From the NCBI GenBank assembly GCA_002771515.1, contig PCTL01000033.1, positions 1 to 47,716 of the forward strand: a stretch of DNA of 47,716 bases. The letters run 5' to 3'. The notes under the pieces are model-generated. The model worked only from the letters and a program-made list of their open reading frames with translations. It was not told where the DNA came from and did no database searches. Within the stretch, counting starts at the first letter, position 1. Every line of letters starts with the position of its first letter. Of the stretch, positions 40,515 to 47,058 are shown in pieces. A program made the translations under genes and the position numbers. The DNA is from Candidatus Lloydbacteria bacterium CG22_combo_CG10-13_8_21_14_all_47_15 (lineage in GTDB: Bacteria; Patescibacteriota; Minisyncoccia; Phycocordibacterales; 21-14-all-47-15).

Positions 40515-41588
40515 CTAAATCTTGAACTCAATCACATCACCATCCGCTACTATATATTCCTTGCCCTCTGTCTTTACCATGCCTTTTTCGCGAGCTGCTG
40601 CGTATGACCCGGCATCCAAGAGCGTCTGCCAATGGATTACATCCGCGCGGATAAATTTGTCGCGAAAATCAGTATGAATAGCGGTGCCCGCCTCAGGTGC
40701 AGTGGAATCTTTTTTGATTGTCCACGCGCGTGTCTCGTCTTCACCTGTTGTAAAGAAAGTAATCAACTCGAGCAGTTCGTAGCTCGCGCGGATGAGTGCG
40801 TCAATCCCGTCGCTCCCTTCAGCCGCGCCGAGTTCCTGCCGAAATACCGCCCGTTCTTCCCCCTCAAACTCTTTCAGCTCATCTTCAATTTTTGCGTCAA
40901 ACACAACATACTTGGAAATGAGATCCGCGAAAGAAGAAACATCAATGTTATTTGAGCCGACTTTCATATTAAACGCATATAAAATCGGCTTCATCGTAAG
41001 TAAGTGAAGACCTTGGAGCATCATTTTTTCTTCTTTTGAGAGTTCCGCATCCTGGGCGAGCTTTCCCGCTTCAAGTATTGCAGATATTTTTTCAAGGAGC
41101 GATTTTTCTGCGTGCGCATCCTTATCACCGCGTTTTACTTCTTTTTCCAGATTGCCCAGACGCTTCGCCACCGTCTGTAAATCCGCCATCATCAACTCAA
41201 GATTAATAATTTCAATATCCGAGAGCGGGTGTACCTTGCCATGCACATGCGTTATATTCGCGTCGTCAAAAATCCGCACTACTTCCAAAATAGCGTCAAC
41301 TTCGCGTATATTCGCCAAAAATTTATTTCCAAGCCCCTCACCGGCAGACGCACCTTTCACAAGACCCGCAATATCCACGAACTCTATCGCGGCTGGAATC
41401 GTCTTTTCGGAATGCGAAAATTCAGAAAGTTTCCAAAGCCGTTCGTCTGGCACGGCAACCACCCCAACCGACGGGTCAATCGTTGTAAATGGATAATTTT
41501 CCGCCGCAACTGCCTTTTTCGTCAACGCATTGAAAAGCGTGGACTTCCCAACATTCGGCAGACCGACTATACCGATAGATAGTGACAT
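40515..41588 (-). CDS. ychF: YchF/Obg-family ATPase
   Basis: A 357-aa TRAFAC GTPase-class protein. P-loop G9-L-P-N-V-G-K-S-T, switch segment D-I-A-G-L-V-K-G-A-S-A-G-E-G-L-G-N-K-F, and the fourth motif as N-M-K-V in place of N-K-x-D, the change that gives YchF its ATP preference. A helical insert (D-L-Q-T-V-A-K-R-L-G-N-L-E-K) and a C-terminal TGS domain (T-A-I-H-T-D-F-R-D-K-F-I-R-A-D-V-I) follow. The family binds ribosomes and acts in stress responses. Its length is typical. The start at 41588 (M-S-L-S-I-G-I-V-G) is the family start and lies 7 nt after a TATACT. The frame open further upstream is not coding. Confidence 0.96.
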   Translation of the reverse strand: MSLSIGIVGLPNVGKSTLFNALTKKAVAAENYPFTTIDPSVGVVAVPDERLWKLSEFSHSEKTIPAAIEFVDIAGLVKGASAGEGLGNKFLANIREVDAILEVVRIFDDANITHVHGKVHPLSDIEIINLELMMADLQTVAKRLGNLEKEVKRGDKDAHAEKSLLEKISAILEAGKLAQDAELSKEEKMMLQGLHLLTMKPILYAFNMKVGSNNIDVSSFADLISKYVVFDAKIEDELKEFEGEERAVFRQELGAAEGSDGIDALIRASYELLELITFFTTGEDETRAWTIKKDSTAPEAGTAIHTDFRDKFIRADVIHWQTLLDAGSYAAAREKGMVKTEGKEYIVADGDVIEFKI

Positions 41589-41595
41589 AGAAAAG

Positions 41596-41601
41596 AGTAT
41601 A
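41596..41601 (-). promoter_or_regulatory. ychF -10, leaderless start
   Basis: TATACT on the minus strand (41601-41596) is followed by 7 nt and then the ychF ATG at 41588. Confidence 0.6.
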
Positions 41602-41625
41602 GCTGAAAAACGCGATAAATAAAAA

Positions 41626-41652
41626 CGCGCGGAACGCATTGCGTTCCGCGCG
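41626..41652 (-). terminator. GC-rich terminator after the 41681-42223 gene
   Basis: The 13-nt arms (41626-41638 and 41640-41652) are perfectly complementary, with almost no loop. On the minus strand TTTTTATTTAT follows. Confidence 0.85.
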
Positions 41653-41680
41653 AAGAGAATGTTGTGTGAAGCAAAGAGAG

Positions 41681-42223
41681 TTACGCTTCCTCCATCCGGC
41701 GCAGATATACAGCCGGTTCCATTTGGCACGAAAGGTTCTCAATCGTCTTCCATGAGAGCAGTCGGCGGATACCAAACCGCTGAAGCATAATAATCGCGTA
41801 CACCAGACCGACAGTGCTATACCGCTCCTCAATAGCTTCAAGCCGGCTAATGATAAATTCCGGCACTTCACCGTCACTTTTCCGCGCCGCAAAACACGCA
41901 GGAATACCTTTCAAAATAAGCAAGATATTACCGTCCGGCTGCGCGGCTTTCTGATCAAGTGTTTCAAATAAAATGTTTGAGCATGCATACGGATGAAGGC
42001 CAGCATATTTTTCTTCTCTTAAAATACGGTCTTTCCAATGCATATTCTCGAGTGTCCGCGTCAGACTGACATTATTGATGCATGTTTTACATCGGTTGCT
42101 AGCCCCCGCTTCCGCACAAGAAATATTCTGCAGCTCAACAGGAGTATCATCCTCAAAACGAAACCGAAGACTTCCGATTTCTCTAAAGTTAATCCTTCTT
42201 CTTCCACTATTTTCATTACCCAT
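41681..42223 (-). CDS. Hypothetical Cys-containing protein
   Basis: About 180 aa, unrecognised. The N-terminal part is basic and polar (N-S-G-R-R-R-I-N-F-R-E-I-G), followed by a C-E-A-G-A-S-N-R-C-K-T-C-I-N-N segment whose CxxC and extra Cys could bind zinc. The second half is helical (V-P-E-F-I-I-S-R-L-E-A-I-E-E-R-Y). There is no signal peptide. Start choice: TGGAGA lies 6 nt before the ATG at 42223; the frame also has an ATG at 42235. It follows the 42257-42526 gene by about 30 nt in the same direction and is probably co-transcribed with it. Function unknown. Confidence 0.65.
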   Translation of the reverse strand: MGNENSGRRRINFREIGSLRFRFEDDTPVELQNISCAEAGASNRCKTCINNVSLTRTLENMHWKDRILREEKYAGLHPYACSNILFETLDQKAAQPDGNILLILKGIPACFAARKSDGEVPEFIISRLEAIEERYSTVGLVYAIIMLQRFGIRRLLSWKTIENLSCQMEPAVYLRRMEEA

Positions 42224-42256
42224 ACCAGTCTCCATTGCGATTGCGGTTCTGTAGCG

Positions 42257-42526
42257 TTATGCGGCGGGTATAGCGCGTATTGCCTGCCGACCGCGCTCTC
42301 CCCGTACCACATGAAGTTTTACTCTGCCACTCTTCTGTGGTGGCGTGTCCCCGACCCACACACACGGATAAAAAATGATTGAATCTCCGTGTCGCGGCTT
42401 TTTTGAATCCGAAGTAACAACATAGCGGATTTTGCCGTTTGGGAGACCTTTCTCCATGACAATATGGGTAATTTTTGCGAGTATCTCTTCTACTTCCTGT
42501 ATCGTGTCGTTATTATGTGCTTTCAA
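42257..42526 (-). CDS. Small hypothetical protein, TTG start
   Basis: An 89-aa soluble protein, unrecognised. Predicted helix D-T-I-Q-E-V-E-E-I-L-A-K-I-T, then strands around K-I-R-Y-V-V-T-S-D and I-I-F-Y-P-C-V-W-V-G, and a basic C-terminus. The start codon is TTG: AAAGGAGG lies 7 nt upstream and no ATG or GTG fits in frame at that distance, so this start is well supported. It is the first gene of a two-gene unit with 41681-42223. No motif for enzymatic activity is visible. The P-R-H-G-D-S-I-I-F segment looks like a conserved strand-turn but has no known meaning to me. Confidence 0.7.
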   Translation of the reverse strand: MKAHNNDTIQEVEEILAKITHIVMEKGLPNGKIRYVVTSDSKKPRHGDSIIFYPCVWVGDTPPQKSGRVKLHVVRGERGRQAIRAIPAA

Positions 42527-42557
42527 TTAGCAACCTCCTTTCCAAGGAACAATTTTT

Positions 42558-42589
42558 AAATACCGGAATGGAATCCAATGCCGGTATTT
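42558..42589 (-). terminator. Terminator after the flavodoxin-fold reductase gene
   Basis: AAATACCGG pairs with CCGGTATTT around a 14-nt loop that can extend the stem (ATTGG/CCATT). On the minus strand TAAAAATTG follows, a weak U-tract. Confidence 0.6.
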
Positions 42590-42638
42590 TTATCAAAACA
42601 TAATTTATTTATAAAGTCAATATATCGGCATATGCCCA

Positions 42639-43217
42639 CTAGACAGCAATCTTGCCGTAATCATAAAATTGCTTTCCCCACGCTTCCCGTTTGTTAGCGG
42701 GCGTATGCTTCACCGGTCCGATTTCCGAAATGCGTACAGGTGCGATACCACAGAAACGAAGAATGCTGTTTCGCATAGTGAGCGCGGTCCTAGTATGGAG
42801 GAAGAACGGCGGCATAATATCCATCGTCACCACAACACGCGCACTCTTGCCAGTCATATACTTCAAATGTTTCCCGTCACGAAAATTAAAGCCGAAACCG
42901 GGCAGGAGCGCGCGGTCAAAAAATCCTTTAAGTTTCGCGGGCATTGAGCCCCACCAGTTCGGATATGCAATAAAAATATGGTCTGCCCATTTAATGTCTT
43001 CCTGCACGCGCACTAAATCCGGCTCAAGCTCCTGAATTTCCTTGTAGCCCTTATGAAGTATCGGGTCAAACTGGAGGTCGCTGATATTCACACGCCTCAC
43101 TTCATGTCCGCCTGCCTCCGCGCCGGATGCGTATTGTTCAGCAAGAAAGCCGCATATCGTCTCCGGATCTGTATGACCGAGAAATACAAAAATTTTTTTC
43201 TTTTTTTTATCCGCCAT
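42639..43217 (-). CDS. Flavodoxin-fold NAD(P)H:quinone oxidoreductase-like protein
   Basis: A 192-aa protein of the flavodoxin_2 group (KefF/MdaB-like). The first strand K-I-F-V-F-L-G-H-T-D-P is followed by the helix; then D-L-x-F-D-P-I-L-H-K-G-Y, then the flavin-binding loop A-Y-P-N-W-W-G-S-M-P-A-K-L-K-G-F-F-D-R, and L-L-P-G-F-G-F-N-F. It should use FMN or FAD and NAD(P)H to reduce quinones or similar molecules in the cytoplasm. It lies upstream of a strong hairpin and downstream of the three small membrane proteins (31 nt after the 43249-43563 gene), so it may belong to the same redox-related group. The Lys-rich start (A-D-K-K-K-K-K) is unusual. Confidence 0.88.
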   Translation of the reverse strand: MADKKKKKIFVFLGHTDPETICGFLAEQYASGAEAGGHEVRRVNISDLQFDPILHKGYKEIQELEPDLVRVQEDIKWADHIFIAYPNWWGSMPAKLKGFFDRALLPGFGFNFRDGKHLKYMTGKSARVVVTMDIMPPFFLHTRTALTMRNSILRFCGIAPVRISEIGPVKHTPANKREAWGKQFYDYGKIAV

Positions 43218-43248
43218 AAATAATACAGTGTATAATTATCCTAAGCTG

Positions 43249-43563
43249 TTAAAACGCATGCAACGCAAAAAATATAATAATAGCGATGACACCACAAAGC
43301 GATACCCAAAAGAGAAGCCATACTAATCCTCTAGGTATTGTCTGCATATCGGTCCGCCGGAACATCCATGCCGCGCAGAAAAACAAAAACACGATAGCTA
43401 CTGTGATGATGCTTTTCCCTATCCAATGGTGCGTAAATGTCACGGCAAGAAAATCCTTAAACGGCTGGAGGAGCTCGCCAAATATCGTAGACAGAGAAAT
43501 CCAGAGTACCGCGATAATCGCGCCCCAGAGTACCATTGCCTGATTGAGAAATCGTCGTGTCAT
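43249..43563 (-). CDS. Small membrane protein, three helices
   Basis: A 104-aa protein with three hydrophobic segments (about 10-28, 46-67, 80-102). The loop between the first two has H-H-W-I-G-K-S, and a positively charged loop (R-R-T-D-M-Q-T-I-P-R-G) precedes the last. I do not recognise the family. It follows the two membrane-protein genes 44017-44529 and 43580-44020 by 16 nt and precedes the flavodoxin-fold reductase, so the four genes look like one operon. The His pair could bind a metal or heme, but two His in a short loop are weak evidence. Confidence 0.65.
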   Translation of the reverse strand: MTRRFLNQAMVLWGAIIAVLWISLSTIFGELLQPFKDFLAVTFTHHWIGKSIITVAIVFLFFCAAWMFRRTDMQTIPRGLVWLLFWVSLCGVIAIIIFFALHAF

Positions 43564-43579
43564 ATGTTAACGAAATTAA

Positions 43580-44020
43580 CTAATGCGCGCCTGAAATAAC
43601 TACACCGGAGAGTGCCACATATATACCGAGCGCGGTCACAAGTGACGCGAGCGCGATAATCGCGCTTTTGAAACGCGCGTCTTTTTCTATTCTCGCACCA
43701 GCCGCCACGAAAAGAACCCAGAGTACGAACGCGAGCACCGGCATAAAGAGAAAGATATGCTCTTTCGCCTCCATAAAAAATGCATGCGCCCATGGACTGC
43801 CTCCGTCTTTGATAATCGGCTTCACGACAGGTCCGTATCGCAGCACATAGTAGTAACCGCCGGTAACCCAAGATGTTATGTATGCGAGAAATGCGGCAAA
43901 CCCCGCCGTCTTGAGAAACGCGAGCGATAGCCTCTTTTTGAGAAGCCCCATAAGAACGGCATACGATGCCATAACGCCGATAAGACCGATAACAATATGC
44001 GCGATGAGAAATGTTGTCAT
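43580..44020 (-). CDS. Membrane protein with about four helices
   Basis: A 146-aa protein with about four membrane segments. The first helix begins with F-L-I-A-H-I-V-I-G and resembles the first helix of the neighbour 44017-44529 (I-I-S-H-I-V-G). Both also have an F-L-K-T motif near the start of the second helix, so they may share ancestry. A middle segment, H-A-F-F-M-E-A-K-E-H-I-F, contains two His facing one side; these could be heme or metal ligands. It overlaps the upstream gene by 4 nt (ATGA), indicating translational coupling and probably a stable complex of the two proteins. Family unknown to me. Confidence 0.7.
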   Translation of the reverse strand: MTTFLIAHIVIGLIGVMASYAVLMGLLKKRLSLAFLKTAGFAAFLAYITSWVTGGYYYVLRYGPVVKPIIKDGGSPWAHAFFMEAKEHIFLFMPVLAFVLWVLFVAAGARIEKDARFKSAIIALASLVTALGIYVALSGVVISGAH

Positions 44021-44529
44021 ACTCGTGTATGCCTACTATTGCCAATATACCACACTCTGATGCGTTCAAGTATAAAGCCAACCGCCAACACCCACACTAT
44101 ATAGAATAGCATGATCGCCACATATGACGCGTCTAAACTCCGCCAGAGCCCTAAAATCATTGCCGCATACCAAGATGTAAGCGAGAGCGAAAAACCAAGC
44201 CATGACGGAATCGCATGCGCCTGAAGGAGAAGCGCATTAGTGGCAATAATTATGGTTATTGTGAGCTTTGCCCATAGAATCGGATTGTACAAATATCCGG
44301 ATGCGCCTTGAGATACCTTCAATGCAAGCATGCTGAAACCGGACAAAACGAGAAGCACCAAGCCGGTACGGAGAACAAAATATGTCGTCTTCAAAAAGCT
44401 TCCCTCTGTCGGGTCAATCTCGCCATCTTTAATGGCTTTGAGATAAAAAATCTCCGCAAAGGTTGCCCCGCCAACGCCGAGTACCGTCCCTACGATATGC
44501 GAAATAATAAGAATTGTATGCCAATCCAT
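44017..44529 (-). CDS. Membrane protein with about five helices, His-containing
   Basis: A 170-aa integral membrane protein. Helices near 5-25, 45-68, 82-100, 108-128 and 135-155. Two His at the very start (H4 and H11 in M-D-W-H-T-I-L-I-I-S-H-I-V-G) lie on the first helix, and another (L-Q-A-H-A-I-P) is in the middle. This resembles DUF2269/DUF2214-type proteins, but I cannot be sure. The stop codon overlaps the next gene's ATG. It is the first gene of a four-gene unit of membrane proteins and a flavin reductase. Conserved-looking His in the first helix suggest cofactor binding. Confidence 0.7.
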   Translation of the reverse strand: MDWHTILIISHIVGTVLGVGGATFAEIFYLKAIKDGEIDPTEGSFLKTTYFVLRTGLVLLVLSGFSMLALKVSQGASGYLYNPILWAKLTITIIIATNALLLQAHAIPSWLGFSLSLTSWYAAMILGLWRSLDASYVAIMLFYIVWVLAVGFILERIRVWYIGNSRHTRV

Positions 44530-44538
44530 GCGTATTTT

Positions 44539-44772
44539 TTACAAAATCTTTTTGGTCAGTTCTTCTATTTCGGATTTATGCGCTGCAAGCACTTCCATTG
44601 CCGCCACCGTCTGGTCTTTCCCACCTTTCATCTTTGTTTGAATCTCAAGCGCAAGTGTCTGGAAAAACTCGGGGTTATCGGACACCAGCGCGATAAGTTT
44701 CTCCTGTTCGGCTTCCGGCACGCCTTTCATTTGCGTCTTGAGCATTTTTTTCATCAAAAAATTCTTGAACAT
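44539..44772 (-). CDS. Small helical hypothetical protein
   Basis: A 77-aa protein: M-F-K-N-F-L-M-K-K-M-L, then M-K-G-V-P-E-A-E-Q-E-K-L-I-A-L-V, then a second helix and a final helix V-L-A-A-H-K-S-E-I-E-E-L-T-K-K-I-L. The N-terminal helix is amphipathic and basic; the rest is acidic. The ATG at 44772 is chosen because TACAAT lies exactly 6 nt before it, giving a leaderless mRNA; the frame from 44844 is open but has no signals. It lies 10 nt upstream of the membrane-protein operon and may be co-transcribed with it. Function unknown. Confidence 0.65.
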   Translation of the reverse strand: MFKNFLMKKMLKTQMKGVPEAEQEKLIALVSDNPEFFQTLALEIQTKMKGGKDQTVAAMEVLAAHKSEIEELTKKIL

Positions 44773-44778
44773 ATTTCT

Positions 44779-44784
44779 ATTGTA
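44779..44784 (-). promoter_or_regulatory. -10 element, leaderless start for the 44539-44772 gene
   Basis: TACAAT on the minus strand (44784-44779) is followed by 6 nt and then the ATG at 44772. Confidence 0.55.
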
Positions 44785-44873
44785 CCGCGTACTACCAAAA
44801 ACACAAAGTGAGAAATTGCCCCCCGACATAACATCGGAGAGCAATTTCTAAAAAATCTGAATTTGCGCTGAAT

Positions 44874-45311
44874 TTACATATGTCCACCCTTCATATCGTT
44901 CATACCTCCCATGCCGCTGTCTGAACCGCCGCCCATTGCCATATCGCCACTCTTACTGCCAAACCCAATCGCGATAAAAATAATCGCAAGAATAATGTAG
45001 AACCAATTAACGATACCATTAATCTCCATAATGCCTAGGAGTTTGCCAGCACCCGCGCTGCCAATCTGAAAGAAACCGATAATCGCGAGAATCGCGAAAA
45101 TAATACCGAACGACTTCATGAATGATAGACTGCCTTGGTCGCCCTTTTTTGCCATTGCAAGAGCAATAATACCAATAACGATGTGGAAGATGTTCCCAAC
45201 AATGTCAAAATGAAAAAACGCCCCTTCGCCGATAAACGGATTTGGAATGAATCCCAAAATGCCGAATACGATGAATAACCACCCAAAAATCATTGTTATG
45301 TTCTTTGCCAT
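44874..45311 (-). CDS. Four-helix membrane protein with Met/Gly/His-rich tail
   Basis: A 145-aa protein with four hydrophobic segments (about 5-23, 35-54, 65-84, 96-117), similar in build to DUF4383-type small membrane proteins. The helix after N-P-F-I-G-E-G-A-F-F-H-F is followed by H-I-V-I-G. The C-terminal 25 residues are rich in Met, Gly and His (M-A-M-G-G-G-S, then M-G-G-M-N-D-M-K-G-G-H-M), as in copper- or other soft-metal-binding tails. The promoter region upstream holds several palindromes (45329-45351 and 45379-45395). Function unknown; metal sensing or storage is only an inference from composition. Confidence 0.7.
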   Translation of the reverse strand: MAKNITMIFGWLFIVFGILGFIPNPFIGEGAFFHFDIVGNIFHIVIGIIALAMAKKGDQGSLSFMKSFGIIFAILAIIGFFQIGSAGAGKLLGIMEINGIVNWFYIILAIIFIAIGFGSKSGDMAMGGGSDSGMGGMNDMKGGHM

Positions 45312-45328
45312 ATATACTCAAACAAAAA

Positions 45329-45351
45329 GTGATACTGCTATCACATGATAG
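45329..45351. promoter_or_regulatory. Overlapping palindromes upstream of the 44874-45311 gene
   Basis: GTGATA-ctgc-TATCAC (45329-45344) overlaps CTATCA-ca-TGATAG (45338-45351), giving three related half-sites in a row. They lie between the predicted promoter and the start codon, in a position suited to a repressor or to an mRNA hairpin. Confidence 0.6.
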
Positions 45352-45378
45352 TGAGAGAGATGTTGTATTGTTTTGTGT

Positions 45379-45409
45379 GGAGTATACGATACTCCTCGAC
45401 CATTCTTAA
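45379..45409 (-). promoter_or_regulatory. Promoter with an overlapping palindrome for the 44874-45311 gene
   Basis: On the minus strand TTAAGA (45409-45404) and TATACT (45386-45381) are separated by 17 nt. The palindrome GGAGTAT-acg-ATACTCC (45379-45395) covers the -10. Confidence 0.55.
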
Positions 45410-45456
45410 TTATAAGAAATCGGGGACAGCGGCGCACACAAGTTATCCACAAAAAA

Positions 45457-45480
45457 ACGCCGGTGCGAATGCGCCGGCGT
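45457..45480 (-). terminator. Terminator after the 45487-45735 gene
   Basis: ACGCCGGTGC pairs with GCGCCGGCGT (one G-T position), loop GAAT. The T-run TTTTTTT follows on the minus strand. A perfect DnaA box, TTATCCACA (45443-45451), lies just beyond. Confidence 0.85.
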
Positions 45481-45486
45481 AAGTGG

Positions 45487-45735
45487 TTAAATTGAACGAA
45501 TATGCAACAATGTAAGATTGCGATCAAAATGAAGTTGATATTGTTTGCGAATCGTCAGTATATCAGTGTTTTCTTGTGGAAGTGCGGCTATCAATTTCCT
45601 TGGTACACATATCTCATCATACCCGGAAACGAATACGCATATACTTTCAGTATGCTCTGAAATCAAAGTGCCGACAAAATGTATCTCCCTCAATTCTTTT
45701 GTATTTCGGATACTCACTTCGTCCACATATCTCAT
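45487..45735 (-). CDS. Small hypothetical protein
   Basis: An 82-aa protein, unrecognised: M-R-Y-V-D-E-V-S-I-R-N-T-K-E, then a beta-rich middle (I-H-F-V-G-T-L-I-S-E, I-C-V-F-V-S-G-Y-D-E-I-C-V-P) and a C-terminal basic part. AGGAGG lies 7 nt before the ATG, which makes the gene real. Its own terminator follows. It diverges from the nitroreductase gene; their start codons are only 60 bp apart, so the two promoters may interact. No motif suggests a function. Confidence 0.7.
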   Translation of the reverse strand: MRYVDEVSIRNTKELREIHFVGTLISEHTESICVFVSGYDEICVPRKLIAALPQENTDILTIRKQYQLHFDRNLTLLHIRSI

Positions 45736-45755
45736 TATAAACCCTCCTAAAAGCG

Positions 45756-45764
45756 TGGTATAAT
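45756..45764 (+). promoter_or_regulatory. Promoter of the nitroreductase gene, extended -10
   Basis: TGGTATAAT at 45756-45764 is an extended -10. The expected start is near 45771, about 25 nt before the ATG at 45796; no Shine-Dalgarno is present. Confidence 0.65.
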
Positions 45765-45795
45765 TCTCGTATTAGCATAATCATTTTTGAAACCT

Positions 45796-46542
45796 ATGCA
45801 ACAACCTCGTTACGCTGTCATAGTGGCACTCCTTATTTTTGCGCTTGGCCTGCTTATTGGCTTTTGGAAATGGGGTATCGGTACGACAGACACGCCAAAA
45901 GAAGGAACATATACTGCGCCCATACGAAATGTGCTGGAAACAATCTCTCTGCCGGTGCCGCGTGTCACAGGTCTACAATCAGTAGAAAAAGCACTCTCTA
46001 TCCGCCGAAGCCGACGCGATTTCGCTGACACACCGCTCTCGCTCGGCAATCTTTCACAAATGCTTTGGGCGGCGCAAGGTATCTCTGATACTGAAACCGG
46101 TGGACGCACCGCGCCTTCTGCGCACAGTGTCTATCCAATTGAACTATATGTGATGGCGTCTAATGTGAGCGGTCTTGCGCCGGGCATTTATCATTACGCG
46201 CCGGATGTACACAAGCTTGAACTTCTGAAAGAAGGTGCCACGACAGAAATGGAAAGTTTTTTGGAAGTCACGCCTCAGCCGCATCCGGCAAACGCGCCGG
46301 CAACTATTTTTATGGCCGGTAACTTCTTAAAACCTCAGGAATTTTTTGACTCAACAAGCGCGATACAAGTTACGCTTCAGGAAAGCGGTCACATCGGACA
46401 AAACCTCTATCTACAAGCGGAGGCGCTTGGGCTTGCGACAGTCGTCATGGGTGGCTTTGACGCCATGAACGCCGCTACATTTATCGGTGCCGAGGAAGAT
46501 GAGACAATCCTGTATCTGGTACCTGTCGGAAATAGAAAATAG
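45796..46542 (+). CDS. Membrane-anchored SagB-type nitroreductase-fold protein
   Basis: A 248-aa protein. Residues 1-30 are a signal anchor (Y-A-V-I-V-A-L-L-I-F-A-L-G-L-L-I-G-F-W). The rest is a nitroreductase-fold oxidoreductase of the SagB type: S-I-R-R-S-R-R-D-F near residue 70 (FMN phosphate binding), L-S-Q-M-L-W-A-A-Q-G-I, S-A-H-S-V-Y-P-I-E-L-Y-V and G-I-Y-H-Y-A-P, then G-H-I-G-Q-N-L-Y-L-Q-A-E-A-L-G-L-A-T-V-V-M-G-G. In SagB this enzyme oxidises heterocycles in peptide toxins; stand-alone versions are common and of unknown substrate. The domain would sit outside the membrane. The frame begins with TTG at 45787, but the ATG at 45796 is preferred. Confidence 0.85.
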   Translation: MQQPRYAVIVALLIFALGLLIGFWKWGIGTTDTPKEGTYTAPIRNVLETISLPVPRVTGLQSVEKALSIRRSRRDFADTPLSLGNLSQMLWAAQGISDTETGGRTAPSAHSVYPIELYVMASNVSGLAPGIYHYAPDVHKLELLKEGATTEMESFLEVTPQPHPANAPATIFMAGNFLKPQEFFDSTSAIQVTLQESGHIGQNLYLQAEALGLATVVMGGFDAMNAATFIGAEEDETILYLVPVGNRK

Positions 46543-46591
46543 GATTTTACTTCTGCGTAGGATACTCCGTAGTGCGCTACATAGTTACTGC

Positions 46592-46637
46592 GTTCGCACA
46601 CAAAACACCGCCGGCCGGCGGTGTTTTGTGTGCGAAC
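46592..46637. terminator. Perfect 46-bp palindrome, transcription terminator
   Basis: 23-nt arms (46592-46614 and 46615-46637) are perfectly complementary with no spacer; TTTT follows on the plus strand. It lies 50 bp after the nitroreductase stop and 13 bp before the convergent cytochrome b5 gene's stop codon. Confidence 0.85.
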
Positions 46638-46649
46638 TTTTACCGATTA

Positions 46650-47021
46650 CTACTCAAGCGTGCCGATGATAAATTGTTCCAACTCTTCCGCCGCGCGCTG
46701 AGAGTGTATCTTCCCAAAACGCTCAGTTTCATCATTTCCGCATCCTGATATGAGCGCGCCTTGCTCGCCGGGGTGGCTGCCGCCGGAGACATAGCTTGTC
46801 ACATCATAGACATGCCCGTCTACGGCAAGCCAGCAATCATCGGCAGACGCATGTTCGCCAACCTGCGCCAGTGCATACAAAGGAAGATTACCCGCCGTAT
46901 TATGATCATCAGAATGCGCCGTCTCGCGAGCCGGACCTTTTTCACCAAAAAATACCCCGAGCGAAACTGCTCCGACAATAATAACCAAAATAATAATAAC
47001 GCCAATATAATTTTTATTCAT
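46650..47021 (-). CDS. Membrane-anchored cytochrome b5-like heme-binding protein
   Basis: A 123-aa protein with an N-terminal anchor (I-G-V-I-I-I-L-V-I-I-V-G-A-V-S-L-G-V-F-F) and a cytochrome b5-like domain. The domain has D-C-W-L-A-V-D-G-H-V-Y-D-V-T-S-Y, then H83 in S-H-P-G-E-Q-G-A-L and H106 in K-I-H-S-Q-R-A, with the family spacing, and ends in L-E-Q-F-I-I-G. The two His should ligate heme, and the domain would face outward. The ATG at 47021 is preferred to 47030. It lies next to a SagB-type reductase and near the membrane-protein operon, which hints at a small electron-transfer route, but partners are not proven. Confidence 0.88.
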   Translation of the reverse strand: MNKNYIGVIIILVIIVGAVSLGVFFGEKGPARETAHSDDHNTAGNLPLYALAQVGEHASADDCWLAVDGHVYDVTSYVSGGSHPGEQGALISGCGNDETERFGKIHSQRAAEELEQFIIGTLE

Positions 47022-47058
47022 ACGATACACACATGATATGTGAGCGACTATCTAGATA

